This document shows positions 1 to 9,882 of a stretch of 64,000 bases of DNA, in pieces. How positions within the stretch are numbered: the first letter of the stretch is position 1; every line of letters starts with the position of its first letter. The position numbers and the translations under genes are program-made. A model generated the notes under the pieces. It ran no database searches. It was given only the letters and a program-made list of their open reading frames with translations, and was not told where the DNA came from. The stretch covers positions 248,001 through 312,000 of the forward strand of contig DASYYH010000011.1 of the NCBI GenBank assembly GCA_035934015.1, in the 5' to 3' direction. Source of the DNA: Candidatus Acidiferrales bacterium (GTDB lineage: Bacteria; Acidobacteriota; Terriglobia; Acidiferrales; UBA7541).

Positions 1-109
1 ACAAGGCTAAGCAAATGTTTCATTTCCACCACGCCGGCAAGGCGCGCAGTATATTCGCTCTGCCACACGCCTTCAACTGAATCGTTTCCTGAATTTGAAG
101 TTCGCGAAA

Positions 110-1276
110 TCAAAAAGTGCCAAGCAGCAATTTCATCCCTCGGGCGAATTCCTGCGCAGGCGCAATCAAACTCACAACCAGATAGCCGTCGCTCGAAAAA
201 TCGTAGAAGTGCCCCGGATGAACGAAGACTTCCTTCGCATTTAGCAGCTCAATTGCCAAATCCTCATCCGAACGCATCGCCGGCACGCGTAGCACGGCGT
301 ACCATCCGCCCTCCACTTCGAGCCTCGCGCAAGCCTTCTGCGCCGCCAGCTGCCGGTCGAGTTCCGCGAGATTTTCCTTCACGCGAGCCATCAATTGTTT
401 TTGAAAGTTACTGCACTGAGCGAGAAAAACGGGAGCAGCGAGCTGAATCGGCGCATTCATCGAGAGATATGCGTCCGCAATCACTTCCAGCCGCGCGACG
501 GCCTGCGTTTTCAAATGGGCCGGTCCATTCACGATCAGCCAAGCCAGTTTCATCTGCGGCAGCCCGGAAATTTTGGAAAGCCCGCTCATCGTAAACGTCA
601 GCGCCGCCGCGTTCGCTGCGAAGCTCACGTGGCGTCTTTCCCTTAGGGCAAAATCTAGAAACACTTCGTCGGCGATAAGCGCAATCTCACGTCGCGCGCA
701 CATTTCATTCAGCCGCGACATTTCTTCCTGTTTTGTAAAATGCCCTGTCGGATTATTGGGGTGAACAACAACGAGGGCCCGCGTGCGCGAAGTGATGGCT
801 CGCTCCAGCGCGTGAAAATCAATTTGCCAGCCGTGATCGTAGACAAGGGGATACCGCATCAGCTTGACGTCCTGAATGTCCGCAAGAAAATCGAGCAGCG
901 GATAACTCGGAGTCGGGACAAGCGCCTCGTCGCCGGGATTGCACAGCAGTCGAAAAACGAATGAGTAGCCTTCGCTCGTGCCCGTGGTCAAAAACATATC
1001 CTTCGGCGTGACCTCGTCGCCACGTTCGGCGTAGTAGCCCGCCACAGCGCGCCGCGCGATCTCCAATCCTTGCGCGTTCGGCTCATAGCGCATTGCTGAA
1101 TTGTTTCCAAACGCATCCAAGATCGCCGCGCAGTCGTATTCGAAGCCGCATTCCGTCGGATTCGAAATCGTCAAGTCGATGATCCGTCTCCCCTCGGCGC
1201 GGTGTTTCGCCAACGCTGCGCTCAGCCGGTTGCTTTCAAGATTCCACTTTGTGCGGTCGGCAAACATGGAGGACAT
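110..1276 (-). CDS. PLP-dependent class I/II aminotransferase
   Basis: Fold-type I aminotransferase of about 388 residues, transferring an amino group between an amino acid and a 2-oxo acid; the substrate cannot be told from sequence. The N-terminal region has LTISNPTECGF, the middle VVVHPNNPTG and IADEVF, and SGLSKISGLPQMKLAW contains the Schiff-base lysine. The open frame extends upstream to 1513, but that part is low-quality, Arg/Cys-rich sequence overlapping the neighbouring nucleotidyltransferase gene, so I start at the MSSMF methionine (1276). There is no clear Shine-Dalgarno, and MFADRTKW three codons later is possible. It lies 82 bp downstream of the nucleotidyltransferase gene on the same strand and could be co-transcribed with it. 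Confidence 0.88.
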   Translation of the reverse strand: MSSMFADRTKWNLESNRLSAALAKHRAEGRRIIDLTISNPTECGFEYDCAAILDAFGNNSAMRYEPNAQGLEIARRAVAGYYAERGDEVTPKDMFLTTGTSEGYSFVFRLLCNPGDEALVPTPSYPLLDFLADIQDVKLMRYPLVYDHGWQIDFHALERAITSRTRALVVVHPNNPTGHFTKQEEMSRLNEMCARREIALIADEVFLDFALRERRHVSFAANAAALTFTMSGLSKISGLPQMKLAWLIVNGPAHLKTQAVARLEVIADAYLSMNAPIQLAAPVFLAQCSNFQKQLMARVKENLAELDRQLAAQKACARLEVEGGWYAVLRVPAMRSDEDLAIELLNAKEVFVHPGHFYDFSSDGYLVVSLIAPAQEFARGMKLLLGTF

Positions 1277-1358
1277 CGGGAGGTTATCACGAACGGCGCA
1301 ATGTGTTTTGGCCTGAACCTTGGCTTGTAGCGCATCAAACGCGAAGCGCCAATGGCCG

Positions 1359-2555
1359 CTAACTTCGCGCCGCGCTCGATCTGTATTTTCTCCACAGGCG
1401 CAGCGGACGCAATAATGAATACGACCGTTCGAGCGGCTTCGGAACGTCGACCATATTCCAATCCTCTTCTGCCGGAGCCGTCGAGAGGCGCATCCAGTAG
1501 CGCAATCCATCATTGAGAGATTCTGTCATCCGAATACGATAACGCGATCTCTGCAAGACGCCTTCCGGCAATTCCCTGCCCTCCAAAAAACATGCGCGAA
1601 TCCCCTCTCCGATTCGCGCCACGCCTCGGCCTGTTTTCGCCAAGGCAGCGATCTCTTTCGGCAGCTCCGCCTCAAGAATTTCCTGCGCCAGCCACACCGC
1701 GAGCATCAGCATGCGTGTCAGCTTCAGCCTGCGCGCCTCTGCGAGCGCTTTTCCCCACGAAATACATGTCGAACCGCTGGCGACCTCCGCGAAATCCGCC
1801 ACCCAAATCAGCCGCGTCCAGAAATCCTTCGCCCCGTGAACCGCAAGCATCAACAACTCGTCTTCGCTCGTAAACGCAGGTATTTCTCTCCCGTTCATCA
1901 CAATTCTGCAGCCCCGTTGGATCATCGCTTCCACGTCTGGACGGGCAGGAAAGTGCCGCAGCGTCATCTCCGTGTGCAGTTCGGCGATGGATCGGGTCCC
2001 CCTGTGAACGAAAACATATTCCCCGGGGATCTCCCGCGCGGTCTCTGTCGCGCACCGCTCACGCACCACCTTCGATGCATAGCCCAGCGCAATCATTTCA
2101 TCATGCGCCGCGGCCATGCAGCGCTGCGGCACAACGATATCCAAGTCGTCAAACTCCCGCAGCGCAGCATTCCCATAGGCACGAACACCGAGCATTGGCC
2201 CTTTGTAAGGAGCGAACGGAATTTCTTTCTGCGCGAAGTTGTCGGCAATTCTCGCGAGCTCCGCGCTCAGGAGCAGCACGTGTAGCGCGTTTTGCTGGTT
2301 TTCTTCGCGTAATTGTGAAAAGACTTCCGCCGATACGCAATCTGCGTCAACTTCCTGAAGGTGTTCACAGAGCAAAGGAAGCAGGCCGTTTTCGTGCGCG
2401 AGGGAAATCAGCGCCGGCCAGTCAATCGCGCCTTGGAGGAGAGACCTGAGCCGTTCACTCCAGGCTGTGTCGAGATTCCTTCGCGCGCAGCAAATCAGCA
2501 GATCCATTTCTACGCTGAGCTTTCTTCCGGAATCGCGCACGCTTCGCCGCTCCAT
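1359..2555 (-). CDS. Uncharacterised nucleotidyltransferase family protein (PF14907-like)
   Basis: A 398-residue protein matching the uncharacterised nucleotidyltransferase family seen beside polysaccharide and peptide-modification genes. The family signature is a KG-x-R-x-D-D-D arrangement, seen here as APYKGPMLG followed by REFDDLDIVV, which should carry the metal-binding aspartates. HTEMTLRHFP and a later AVHGAKDFW segment also fit. No substrate is known for the family and no lasso-peptide or exopolysaccharide partner is visible nearby. An alternative start at MDLLICCARR (2507) is equally plausible because the first 16 residues are basic and uninformative. The downstream aminotransferase gene is on the same strand. 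Confidence 0.75.
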   Translation of the reverse strand: MERRSVRDSGRKLSVEMDLLICCARRNLDTAWSERLRSLLQGAIDWPALISLAHENGLLPLLCEHLQEVDADCVSAEVFSQLREENQQNALHVLLLSAELARIADNFAQKEIPFAPYKGPMLGVRAYGNAALREFDDLDIVVPQRCMAAAHDEMIALGYASKVVRERCATETAREIPGEYVFVHRGTRSIAELHTEMTLRHFPARPDVEAMIQRGCRIVMNGREIPAFTSEDELLMLAVHGAKDFWTRLIWVADFAEVASGSTCISWGKALAEARRLKLTRMLMLAVWLAQEILEAELPKEIAALAKTGRGVARIGEGIRACFLEGRELPEGVLQRSRYRIRMTESLNDGLRYWMRLSTAPAEEDWNMVDVPKPLERSYSLLRPLRLWRKYRSSAARS

Positions 2556-2830
2556 CCTTCAGACTCCAGGAGAATCAGCGGCAAGTGTATCCTGAAAGGG
2601 CTCGCACCGCCTCAACTTGTGGACTTCGACAAATCCCGCGGTAAAAAATGAAAAATGGCAGCTACACAGCCAGCAGCGCCGTTTGCTTCCTGACGTATGA
2701 GTAAGTCAGCCGCGCACGGAACGGACTCGCGTCGATTCCTGCCGCGCCGCAAACGATTGGACTGCAAATCTTCAATCGGATGCAGCAAGATAGTCATGGC
2801 AGAACATTTTCAGTCGAATCTGAACTTTTC
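2556..2830. other. Intergenic stretch without a supported gene
   Basis: Between the nucleotidyltransferase and the ferric-reductase-like gene, both leftward. A 61-codon leftward frame (2612-2797) lacks any family resemblance or ribosome-binding site and is not called. No terminator or clear promoter was found. Confidence 0.5.
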
Positions 2831-3427
2831 TTAATCTCCCACTACCTCTTGTCCCAACGCGGGCACGCGCTTCGCCAGCCGCTTCTTTCTTCCGTAGTGG
2901 ACCCTCCACGCGCTCGCGCACGCGATGATGACCATGCAAATCTCTACGAAAATCTTTCCCCCGTCCAGATAGTCCACCGGTTGCTCGTTAAGATTCGGAT
3001 TCGTCAGCAGTCCATGAAGAAACAGCGCCGCCGCGGCCGGATACGTCAAATAGTGAAGCAACTTCCACAGATGCCGTCCCAGCTCGATTCGATAAAGCGA
3101 CGTCACCACAATCACGACGAGAAGATACAGCGCCACGGCGCCAATCGTGTTTTCCAGCGGCTGCTCCGGCGACCATACCGGAAAGGCAATGTCCAGCAAG
3201 CGAAAATGCGGATTCGCGTTCAGCAGCAGCGGCAGAGGATGAAGCAGTGTAAATCCCAGCGTCCCATACCCGGTCCAGCGATGAATCAAAAAAACATCGA
3301 AGCGCCGGTACGGCCAATATCGCACAGGGCTGTATCTCCCAAAAATCATCAGCCCAATCAGAATGTTCGCCGTTGCGAAACCAACGGCAATTTGTCCCAG
3401 ATACGCCGATAGATCCAGCACCGTCAC
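2831..3427 (-). CDS. Ferric-reductase-like transmembrane haem protein
   Basis: A 198-residue integral membrane protein with four to five hydrophobic helices, resembling the ferric reductase-like/cytochrome b superfamily (PF01794, which also includes MsrQ/YedZ). Conserved histidines that could ligate haem occur in FLIHRWTGYG, in TLLHPLPL, and as a pair in LLHYLTYP and LFLHGLL. There is no C-terminal FAD/NAD domain, so it would pass electrons to or from a separate partner. The start is GTG at 3427 without a good ribosome-binding site. A YedY-like molybdoenzyme gene exists at 21.2 kb, but that one has its own cytochrome b partner, so a functional link is speculation. Confidence 0.7.
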   Translation of the reverse strand: MTVLDLSAYLGQIAVGFATANILIGLMIFGRYSPVRYWPYRRFDVFLIHRWTGYGTLGFTLLHPLPLLLNANPHFRLLDIAFPVWSPEQPLENTIGAVALYLLVVIVVTSLYRIELGRHLWKLLHYLTYPAAAALFLHGLLTNPNLNEQPVDYLDGGKIFVEICMVIIACASAWRVHYGRKKRLAKRVPALGQEVVGD

Positions 3428-3593
3428 GCGGCAATCAGCTCCGTGTAGCCAACCCCCGCGTCCGTGCCGGAGGCATGATAATCTTCCGACGCGGCTTCAT
3501 CTCCAAAGGTTTCAACTCTTAGAGGCAGGCGCGGCGCAACTACAAAGCTGTTTCTCGGTCCAGGGTTGAAACGCAAGAGGAAATAAAGAAGAG

Positions 3594-4463
3594 ATGGCTC
3601 CTGTGCTCAACCTTGTTTTAACTCTTTGTAGCCTGCTCCTGCTCGTACCCACCGAGTCCGGTCCACTCGAAGTCCTGCCGGTGCCTTCACAGGTTCAAGA
3701 TGTCTCCGTCAATACTTACCTCGGTTTCGACCGCAACGATTACCCCGGCGACGCCTCGCTCGACGCTCTGCGCCGCACATTCTTCTTTTCCGGCTACTGG
3801 CTCGACGCCCCGCCGGGTGAAGCTTCCGACTCATGGCTCGGCAAGCGCGAAATTTTGCGCTCTCACGGCTTCGGGTTTCTTCTGCTCTTCAATGGCCGCT
3901 CGGACAGGCAAATAAAATCTTCCGGCAGCCCCGAATCTCTCGGCGCACGTGACGCGCGAGCCGCTGTCGCCGCTGCTGAAAAGGAAGGCTTCCCCGCGGG
4001 CGCAATTATTTTTCTCGATCAGGAAGAAGGCGGCCGCATGCTTCCTGAGCAGCGCGTTTATCTTCATGCGTGGGCTGACGCCGTCAACGCTTCACTTTAT
4101 CGCGCCGGCGTCTATTGTTCGGGAATTCCCGTAAAGGAAAGCCAAACGCAAATCATCGCCGCCAACGATATTCGCGAACATGCCGGCAGTCGCAAGATCG
4201 TCTTTTTTGTTTACAACGACGCCTGCCCGCCTTCGCCCGGCTGCGCGTTCTACCCAAAAAATCTCTCGCCGCACGGCAGCGGCATATCCTTCGCCGCAGT
4301 CTGGCAATTCGCGCAGTCGCCGCGAAGAAAAAATCTGACGCGTACGTGCGTGTCGCAATACGCGGCTGACGGCAATTGCTACCCGCCATTACCCGCAGGA
4401 ATGCAGAATATTTTCGTGGATTTGGATATCGCGACGTCGCCCGACCCATCCTCAGGCCGCTGA
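3594..4463 (+). CDS. Secreted glycoside-hydrolase-like protein (DUF1906 / GH25-like)
   Basis: A 289-residue protein starting with a hydrophobic signal peptide (VLNLVLTLCSLLLLVP). The mature part begins with NTYLGFDRNDYPG and later has IIFLDQEEGGRM, the usual first-strand and acidic-strand motifs of the DUF1906/Rv2525c-like TIM barrel related to GH25 lysozymes. A role in cell-envelope glycan turnover is inferred. YCSGIPV and an AVWQFAQ segment near the end are typical of the fold. The upstream AAGAAGAG is a reasonable ribosome-binding site. It stands alone, convergent with the next leftward gene. Confidence 0.72.
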   Translation: MAPVLNLVLTLCSLLLLVPTESGPLEVLPVPSQVQDVSVNTYLGFDRNDYPGDASLDALRRTFFFSGYWLDAPPGEASDSWLGKREILRSHGFGFLLLFNGRSDRQIKSSGSPESLGARDARAAVAAAEKEGFPAGAIIFLDQEEGGRMLPEQRVYLHAWADAVNASLYRAGVYCSGIPVKESQTQIIAANDIREHAGSRKIVFFVYNDACPPSPGCAFYPKNLSPHGSGISFAAVWQFAQSPRRKNLTRTCVSQYAADGNCYPPLPAGMQNIFVDLDIATSPDPSSGR

Positions 4464-4481
4464 GCGAGCCAATGATTACGT

Positions 4482-5042
4482 TTATTGTGTCGCTGTCTTC
4501 TCGCCGAGCTTGCGCATCCGCTCGCGCAGTTTCTGCCGCAAACCCGACGGCGCATTCGGATTGAACGCCACCAGATACCACAGCGGCTGCGTGCGGTCTT
4601 TGCTCAAAGAAGTGAGCGTCGCCGCGTCGGCGCTGGGGTGCCGTGCGATGTTTTCGCGGATCGCCGCGTAAGGGTGCTTTGCGAGTCTCCGCAGCGTTTT
4701 CGCCGAAGCCTTGGGATGCTCGCTGATCAGTCGCAGCAGATAATAATCTTCGCCGGGCGTATCCCGGTAGAGTTTGTCGAGCATTTCCGGTTTTACTTCT
4801 GCGCTCAGCACAAACCCGACTTTCTCGTCCCACGAAGAATTGATGCGATTCAATTCCTGCGTGCGCGCGTGAATCAGTTGCTCGATCATTCGCCGCTCTT
4901 GTTCCAGCCGCCCGTGCGGCAGCGCGCTGTGCTCCACGGAATCGAGCACGCGCAGCAAGTGCTGTCGTTCCCCAAACACAACTTGCGACGTCCGTGGCGT
5001 TTTTCCCTTCGCTGCGTTGTTCACCAGATCTGAACGTCTCAT
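4482..5042 (-). CDS. Hypothetical protein with variant leucine-rich/HEAT-like repeats
   Basis: About 186 residues from the chosen start. The C-terminal half contains imperfect 24-residue units (LISEHPKASAKTLRRLAKHP, then IARHPSADAATLTSLSK, then VAFNPNAPSGLRQKL) of the bacterial variant leucine-rich-repeat type, likely an alpha-helical solenoid for protein contacts. The long open frame reaches 5231, but GAGGGG lies just upstream of the ATG at 5042 (MRRSDLV), which I take as the start. The biological role is unknown. Confidence 0.6.
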   Translation of the reverse strand: MRRSDLVNNAAKGKTPRTSQVVFGERQHLLRVLDSVEHSALPHGRLEQERRMIEQLIHARTQELNRINSSWDEKVGFVLSAEVKPEMLDKLYRDTPGEDYYLLRLISEHPKASAKTLRRLAKHPYAAIRENIARHPSADAATLTSLSKDRTQPLWYLVAFNPNAPSGLRQKLRERMRKLGEKTATQ

Positions 5043-5476
5043 GATCCCCTCAAGACTTTCTGCATGCGACTTCTGCCGTCCGTGGCCATTCGCTGGCCAA
5101 TCCGGCTTTTCGCCTTGCCACGGGATGTGTTCCCTGGCGATGCCCCGCATGAAGAAATCTCTCTCGGGATGCTTGCTCGGCGAGTTGCCCCCAAGAACCC
5201 TGCCCGTGCGGCGCCGCCTGTTCGCCCTCAATTATCTGGCCCGCTCCGAAACCTGTAAAGCAAGCGCCTCTGCAAAGTTCCTCGTTTGCAATACCGCTTT
5301 GGCACTACATCCTGCACTACAATCGCTCGCGTGTCGCAACCTCCATGGCCCGCATTGACCTATGGTGGGTCAGTCCAAATTTCCTGGATTGCGTTGCTGC
5401 ACCTCCGCAAAACGGTTACCGTAGTCCTTCGCATTTCGTTGCGCGAACCCCAGCGCACAACCAAGGAGCGCCACGC

Positions 5477-5755
5477 ATGACCGCTTTTGACGACCACCGC
5501 GAAGAACTCGAGCATTACGAAACCATGATGGGCCCGCAGCGTGGCCGCCTTGCCGTCACTCTCGATCGCATCACCAACGCCATGGTGCTCGTCGGCCAGC
5601 ACGGCGTTTACTGCCACAGCTCTGGCAATCCCAATATGCCCGCGATGGACATTCGCCTCATCACCACCGAATTGCAAAACGCCAAGCAGTTGATCCAAAG
5701 CGTCATGGAATTGCTCCGCGCTCAGCGCAACTCTCGTGAAGCCGGCTGCGCCTGA
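5477..5755 (+). CDS. Hypothetical 92-residue protein
   Basis: Starts MTAFDDHREELEHYETMM with a clear AAGGAG ribosome-binding site eight bases upstream, which excludes the longer open frame from 5345. It is soluble and mostly helical by composition, with a short GQHGVYCHSSGNP segment in the middle and a C-terminal helix rich in Gln/Leu. No family recognised. It ends 102 bp before the kinase gene in the same direction and may share its transcript. Confidence 0.6.
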   Translation: MTAFDDHREELEHYETMMGPQRGRLAVTLDRITNAMVLVGQHGVYCHSSGNPNMPAMDIRLITTELQNAKQLIQSVMELLRAQRNSREAGCA

Positions 5756-5857
5756 ACTCTTTGCCCATGCCACTGCGCCTCCCCGCGTTGACTTGAACCT
5801 CCAACGTCAATACAATGCCGCGCGCACGCAAAAACTGGTGCGAGCCACAAGCCCAGC

Positions 5858-8614
5858 ATGCCCGAAAAAGACTCACTCATCGGACAAACAATCTCGCACT
5901 ACCGCATCATCGAGAAGCTCGGCGGTGGCGGCATGGGCGTGGTTTATAAAGCCGAGGACATCAACCTCGGCCGCATGGTCGCTCTGAAATTCCTTCCCGC
6001 TGAAGCGGGCCGTGACTCTTCCGCGCTCGAGCGCCTCCGTCGCGAAGCTCGCGCCGCGTCCGCGCTCGATGATCCCAACATCTGCACGATTTACGAAATC
6101 GGCGAAAGCAACGGCCAGCCATTCCTGGCCATGCAATTCCTCGAAGGCAGCACGCTGAAGCACCGCATCGAAGGAAAGCCTCTGCCCCTCGACTTGGTCC
6201 TCGAGTGGGGCATCGAAATCGCCAGCGCGCTCGATGCAGCGCATTCGCACAACATCATTCATCGCGACATCAAGCCCGCGAATATTTTCATCACTGTGCG
6301 TGGCCACGCCAAAGTCCTCGATTTCGGTCTGGCGAAGGTCATGGAAGGTGCACGCGCCGGTCACGGCATGACGCAAGCGACCAGAGACAATCTCGATGAG
6401 CATCTGACCAGTCCCGGTGCAACGGTCGGTACCGTCGCCTACATGTCGCCCGAACAGGCGCGCGGTGAAGAGCTCGATGCCCGTACCGATCTATTTTCCT
6501 TCGGCGCTGTGCTCTATGAAATGGCCACCGGCCACATGCCCTTCAACGGAAACACAACGGCGATTCTTCACGATGCAATCTTGAATCGCGCTCCCGCGCC
6601 GCTCCTGCGCCTGAATCCAAATATTCCGCCCGACCTCGAACGCATCATCAACAAGGCGCTCGAAAAAGATCGCAACGTTCGTTGCCAATCCGCCGCCGAA
6701 CTCCGCGCCGACCTCAAACGCCTGAAGCGCGACACCGATTCCGGCCGCTCTTCCGCCTCGCAATCCACCATCCAAACGGGCACGTCAACTCCCACTATTG
6801 CGAGTGTCGCTTCGGCAAGCTCAGCGCACGCTGCCGGCTCTTCCGCCGTCGCCGTCGTCGCGCGCGAACATAAATTCGGCCTCGCCGCCACGGTCATTGT
6901 CATTCTGATTCTCGCCGGAGGGACGGCGTACGGTATTTACGCCTTCCTGAACCGCGCCCCCGCCGTTCCCTTCCAGAATTTCACCGTGACGCAAGTCACT
7001 AGCACCGGCGAAGCGCAACTCGCCGCGATTTCTCCTGACGGCAAATACATCCTCAGCGTGCAGGACGAAAACGGCAAAGCCAGCCTTTGGCTGCGCAACG
7101 TGCCCACAAACAGCGACACGCAGATCATTCCCCCGTCTTTTGCCGCATATCGAAGTCTTGCCTTCTCGCCCGACGGCAATTACATCTATTTTCGCGAGGG
7201 AATTGATCAAACCGGCACAGCCTTCAATCTTTTTCGCGCACCAGTTCTCGGCGGGACGCCCCAGCAAATCGCTACCGATGTGGATACCGACATCACCTTT
7301 TCACCTGACGGAAAGCGCATTGCTTATCTTCGCGCGAATGATCCCGTCGTCGGCCAATATCGCATGCTCAGCGCCAATCCCGACGGCAGCGATGAGAAAG
7401 TCCTGGTCATCGAGACTGGCCTCTCGCCTGTCTCGACGCCTACCTGGTCGCCCGATGGAACGAAAATCGCTTATGTGACGCCGCAAAATACCACGATTGG
7501 ATTGTTCGACGTGGCCAGCGGAAAGAACAGCACGCTGCCTCCGTTCGCGGACAAAGTGATATTCGATATCCATTGGCTGCCCGATGGGCGTGGTTTCGCT
7601 GTGCTGTACGGAGCCCGTCCAGACTACGCGCATAAGCAAATTGGATATGTTGTATATCCCGGCGAAGCGTTCCACGCCATCACGCGCGACACCAACAACT
7701 ACACCACTCTGACGCTTTCCTCCGACGGCAAAATGATCGCCACTGTTCAAGTGAAGACCACGCTCGCACTGAATCTGCTTCCTGCGAGCGGAACAAAGGA
7801 TGCATCTCCCGCTGAAGCGCCGGTGCAAGTACCCAATATCGTGACCGCTGCGTGGGCCGCCGATGGCGAGCTCCTCATCGGGAATGGTACAAATCTCTTC
7901 CGCATGAGCGTAGATGGCAGCAACCGCACCACTCTGCTGAGCGACTCCGCAGCCAAAATACTTGCGGTCAGCCGTTGCGGAAGCAAGCATCTCGTCGTCA
8001 GTTGGGATTTCCACAATGGTACAAATCGAAACAACATTTGGCGCGTCGACCCCGATGGTTCCAACCCCTTGTTGCTCTCGAGCGTCGGCCTCACCGGGAA
8101 TCTCGCGTGTTCGCTCGATGGGAAGGTTGTGTACTACTTCGATAAAATCATCGACCGCATCATGCAGCTCTCTGCGGATGGCGGAAAACCGGAACCGGTA
8201 CCGGGAACAGTCATTCCCAAGGAGTTCATCGCCGCGCCAATAGCCGGGCTCTCGCCGGACGGAAAGGAACTACCCTTTTTCTCCGAACGGCCGCCCGGCC
8301 AAATGAACCTCGATATTGTGGATCTCAATGCAGGACCGAATCCGCCGCATCGTACTCTTAAACCCGACCCGCGGGTTTCCGGTGTCGTCGTATTTACGCC
8401 GGACGGTAAGGCGCTCGCGTATCCCATCACGGAAAATGGAGTGTCGAACTTGTGGGTTCAACCGCTTGACGGTTCTCCCGGTCGCCAGATTACCCATTTC
8501 ACTTCCGGCACTATCGCTGGGGGTGGTTGGTCGCCGGACGGCAAAACGCTCGCCATCCTTCGCGTCAACACGCAATCCGACATCGTCCTCCTCCGCGATT
8601 CCGCAGCGCAGTAG
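5858..8614 (+). CDS. Membrane Ser/Thr protein kinase with C-terminal PD40 beta-propeller
   Basis: A 918-residue PknB-type kinase fused to an extracytoplasmic propeller, a common Acidobacteriota architecture. The cytoplasmic kinase domain shows GGGGMGVVYKA (about residues 22-32), the catalytic lysine in VALKFL (K44), HRDIKPAN (Asp near 137), DFGLAK (Asp near 155) and MSPEQARG. A Ser/Thr/Ala-rich linker leads to one transmembrane helix at about 340-365 (FGLAATVIVILILAGG). The remainder carries PD40/TolB-like repeats such as ISPDGKYI, FSPDGNYIYF, FSPDGKRIAY and WSPDGTKIAY. All catalytic motifs are intact, so it should be an active kinase. The propeller probably senses an envelope signal or binds a partner. 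Confidence 0.95.
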   Translation: MPEKDSLIGQTISHYRIIEKLGGGGMGVVYKAEDINLGRMVALKFLPAEAGRDSSALERLRREARAASALDDPNICTIYEIGESNGQPFLAMQFLEGSTLKHRIEGKPLPLDLVLEWGIEIASALDAAHSHNIIHRDIKPANIFITVRGHAKVLDFGLAKVMEGARAGHGMTQATRDNLDEHLTSPGATVGTVAYMSPEQARGEELDARTDLFSFGAVLYEMATGHMPFNGNTTAILHDAILNRAPAPLLRLNPNIPPDLERIINKALEKDRNVRCQSAAELRADLKRLKRDTDSGRSSASQSTIQTGTSTPTIASVASASSAHAAGSSAVAVVAREHKFGLAATVIVILILAGGTAYGIYAFLNRAPAVPFQNFTVTQVTSTGEAQLAAISPDGKYILSVQDENGKASLWLRNVPTNSDTQIIPPSFAAYRSLAFSPDGNYIYFREGIDQTGTAFNLFRAPVLGGTPQQIATDVDTDITFSPDGKRIAYLRANDPVVGQYRMLSANPDGSDEKVLVIETGLSPVSTPTWSPDGTKIAYVTPQNTTIGLFDVASGKNSTLPPFADKVIFDIHWLPDGRGFAVLYGARPDYAHKQIGYVVYPGEAFHAITRDTNNYTTLTLSSDGKMIATVQVKTTLALNLLPASGTKDASPAEAPVQVPNIVTAAWAADGELLIGNGTNLFRMSVDGSNRTTLLSDSAAKILAVSRCGSKHLVVSWDFHNGTNRNNIWRVDPDGSNPLLLSSVGLTGNLACSLDGKVVYYFDKIIDRIMQLSADGGKPEPVPGTVIPKEFIAAPIAGLSPDGKELPFFSERPPGQMNLDIVDLNAGPNPPHRTLKPDPRVSGVVVFTPDGKALAYPITENGVSNLWVQPLDGSPGRQITHFTSGTIAGGGWSPDGKTLAILRVNTQSDIVLLRDSAAQ

Positions 8615-8623
8615 AAAGCAACG

Positions 8624-9370
8624 TCAGCGTGAATTCAGGAAAGGATTCGTCTCGCGCTCTTCTGCCAGTATCGTCGCCGGCCCGTGCCCGGGAAATACAA
8701 TCGTCTCTTCCGGCAGCGCCAGCAGCTTCGTATGAATCGAGCGCATAATTTCCGGATACGAGCCGCCCCACAAATCCGTGCGCCCAATCGACCCGGCAAA
8801 AAGCGTGTCGCCGGCAAACAACCAGGGCGCGTCGCCGCCGCGATATGCCAGCGGTGTCCCTCCTCGTATTGCTTCACCCGGACGGATAATTCGCCCGCTC
8901 TCTTCATCCAAAGAAACCGGCAAATACAAGCTAATGCTCCCCGGCGAATGCCCCGGCGTGTGCAGCACTTGCGCCTTGTAATTTCCCCAGCGAACCGTAT
9001 CCCCTTCCGCAAGCAAATGATCAATTTTCACCAGCGGTGGAGGGGCCACGCCCAAAAATTGCGCCTGCAAATCCATGGCGCGGTACATTTCCAGGTCGCC
9101 TTCGTTCATGAACACAGGCGTGCCAGTCGCGTCATGTAATCTCTTCAGCCCGCCGACGTGATCGATATGCGCGTGCGTGCTCACAATCGCCTGCACTTTC
9201 AAATGATGCTTCGCCAGCGCCGCCAGAATGCGCTCCACTTCGTCGCCGGGATCGATCACGATCGCTTCGCGCGTCCGCGGATCCCCCACAATTTGACAGT
9301 TGCATTCCAGCATCCCCACCGGAATGATTTCGTGAATCAGTGCATCTGTTTGTGCGTTCGCGTGTGCCAT
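8624..9370 (-). CDS. Metallo-beta-lactamase-fold hydrolase (glyoxalase II-like)
   Basis: About 248 residues from the ATG at 9370 (MAHANAQTD); the frame runs further upstream but that extension is not protein-like. The di-zinc motif STHAHIDHVGG (HxHxDH), the HTPGHSPGS strand, FAGDTLFAGSIGRTD and the terminal VFPGHGP are all present, as in the YcbL/GloB2-type branch of the glyoxalase II family. Hydrolysis of a thioester or persulfide is the family expectation; the substrate is not identifiable. It is convergent with the kinase gene, ending nine bases after it. Confidence 0.9.
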   Translation of the reverse strand: MAHANAQTDALIHEIIPVGMLECNCQIVGDPRTREAIVIDPGDEVERILAALAKHHLKVQAIVSTHAHIDHVGGLKRLHDATGTPVFMNEGDLEMYRAMDLQAQFLGVAPPPLVKIDHLLAEGDTVRWGNYKAQVLHTPGHSPGSISLYLPVSLDEESGRIIRPGEAIRGGTPLAYRGGDAPWLFAGDTLFAGSIGRTDLWGGSYPEIMRSIHTKLLALPEETIVFPGHGPATILAEERETNPFLNSR

Positions 9371-9549
9371 TTTCTTTGAGTATAGCAGGCCCGCGCAGCC
9401 GCGCGATGAAAGCCGATCCCATGATCGCTCTTCGCTATGAATAGGCGCCTGGAGCGCCATTCCAGCTGATTTGAATGAACTCTCCGTCCGCCGCTCCCGG
9501 AACCTGACCGCATCAACTCTCATCCAATCTGTCAGGAGGACTGACGACG

Positions 9550-9882
9550 ATGCATCACGTGCGGCAAGAGAACCTGCCTTTTGTTGGGAGTTCGTATGAG
9601 TTTGTCGGCGCTGAGCAGGGCGAAACGGGTGTTTCGGTGTTCCTGTTCCATGGAAAGCCCGGTTTGGGGCCAGGCCCGCACAGGCATCCCTATGATGAGA
9701 TTCAATTCATCCGCGAAGGCCGCGGAGTCTGGACGGTCAACGGCAAAACCTTTGAGGGCGCCGCTGGAGACATTTTTGTCATTAAAGCAGGCGAGGTCCA
9801 CAGCTTCAAGGCCGTGGGTGATTCGCCGCTCGTACAAGTCGACGTGCACCTGAGTCCGCGTTTCATCCAGGAGAATTTATAG
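9550..9882 (+). CDS. Small cupin-domain protein
   Basis: A 110-residue single-domain cupin. Motif 1 is seen as GPGPHRHPYDEIQFIREG (two His and a Glu as metal ligands) and motif 2 as GDIFVIKAGEVHSFKAVG with the fourth His. An AGGAGG ribosome-binding site lies ten bases before the ATG. Such cupins bind a divalent metal; many are sensors or small dioxygenases or isomerases, and the sequence does not decide. It is monocistronic as far as can be seen, divergent from the hydrolase gene. Confidence 0.88.
   Translation: MHHVRQENLPFVGSSYEFVGAEQGETGVSVFLFHGKPGLGPGPHRHPYDEIQFIREGRGVWTVNGKTFEGAAGDIFVIKAGEVHSFKAVGDSPLVQVDVHLSPRFIQENL

Noticed and set aside
2612-2797. 61-codon leftward frame, considered as a peptide precursor
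   Set aside because: No lasso or RiPP precursor motif, no maturation enzymes nearby, no ribosome-binding site.
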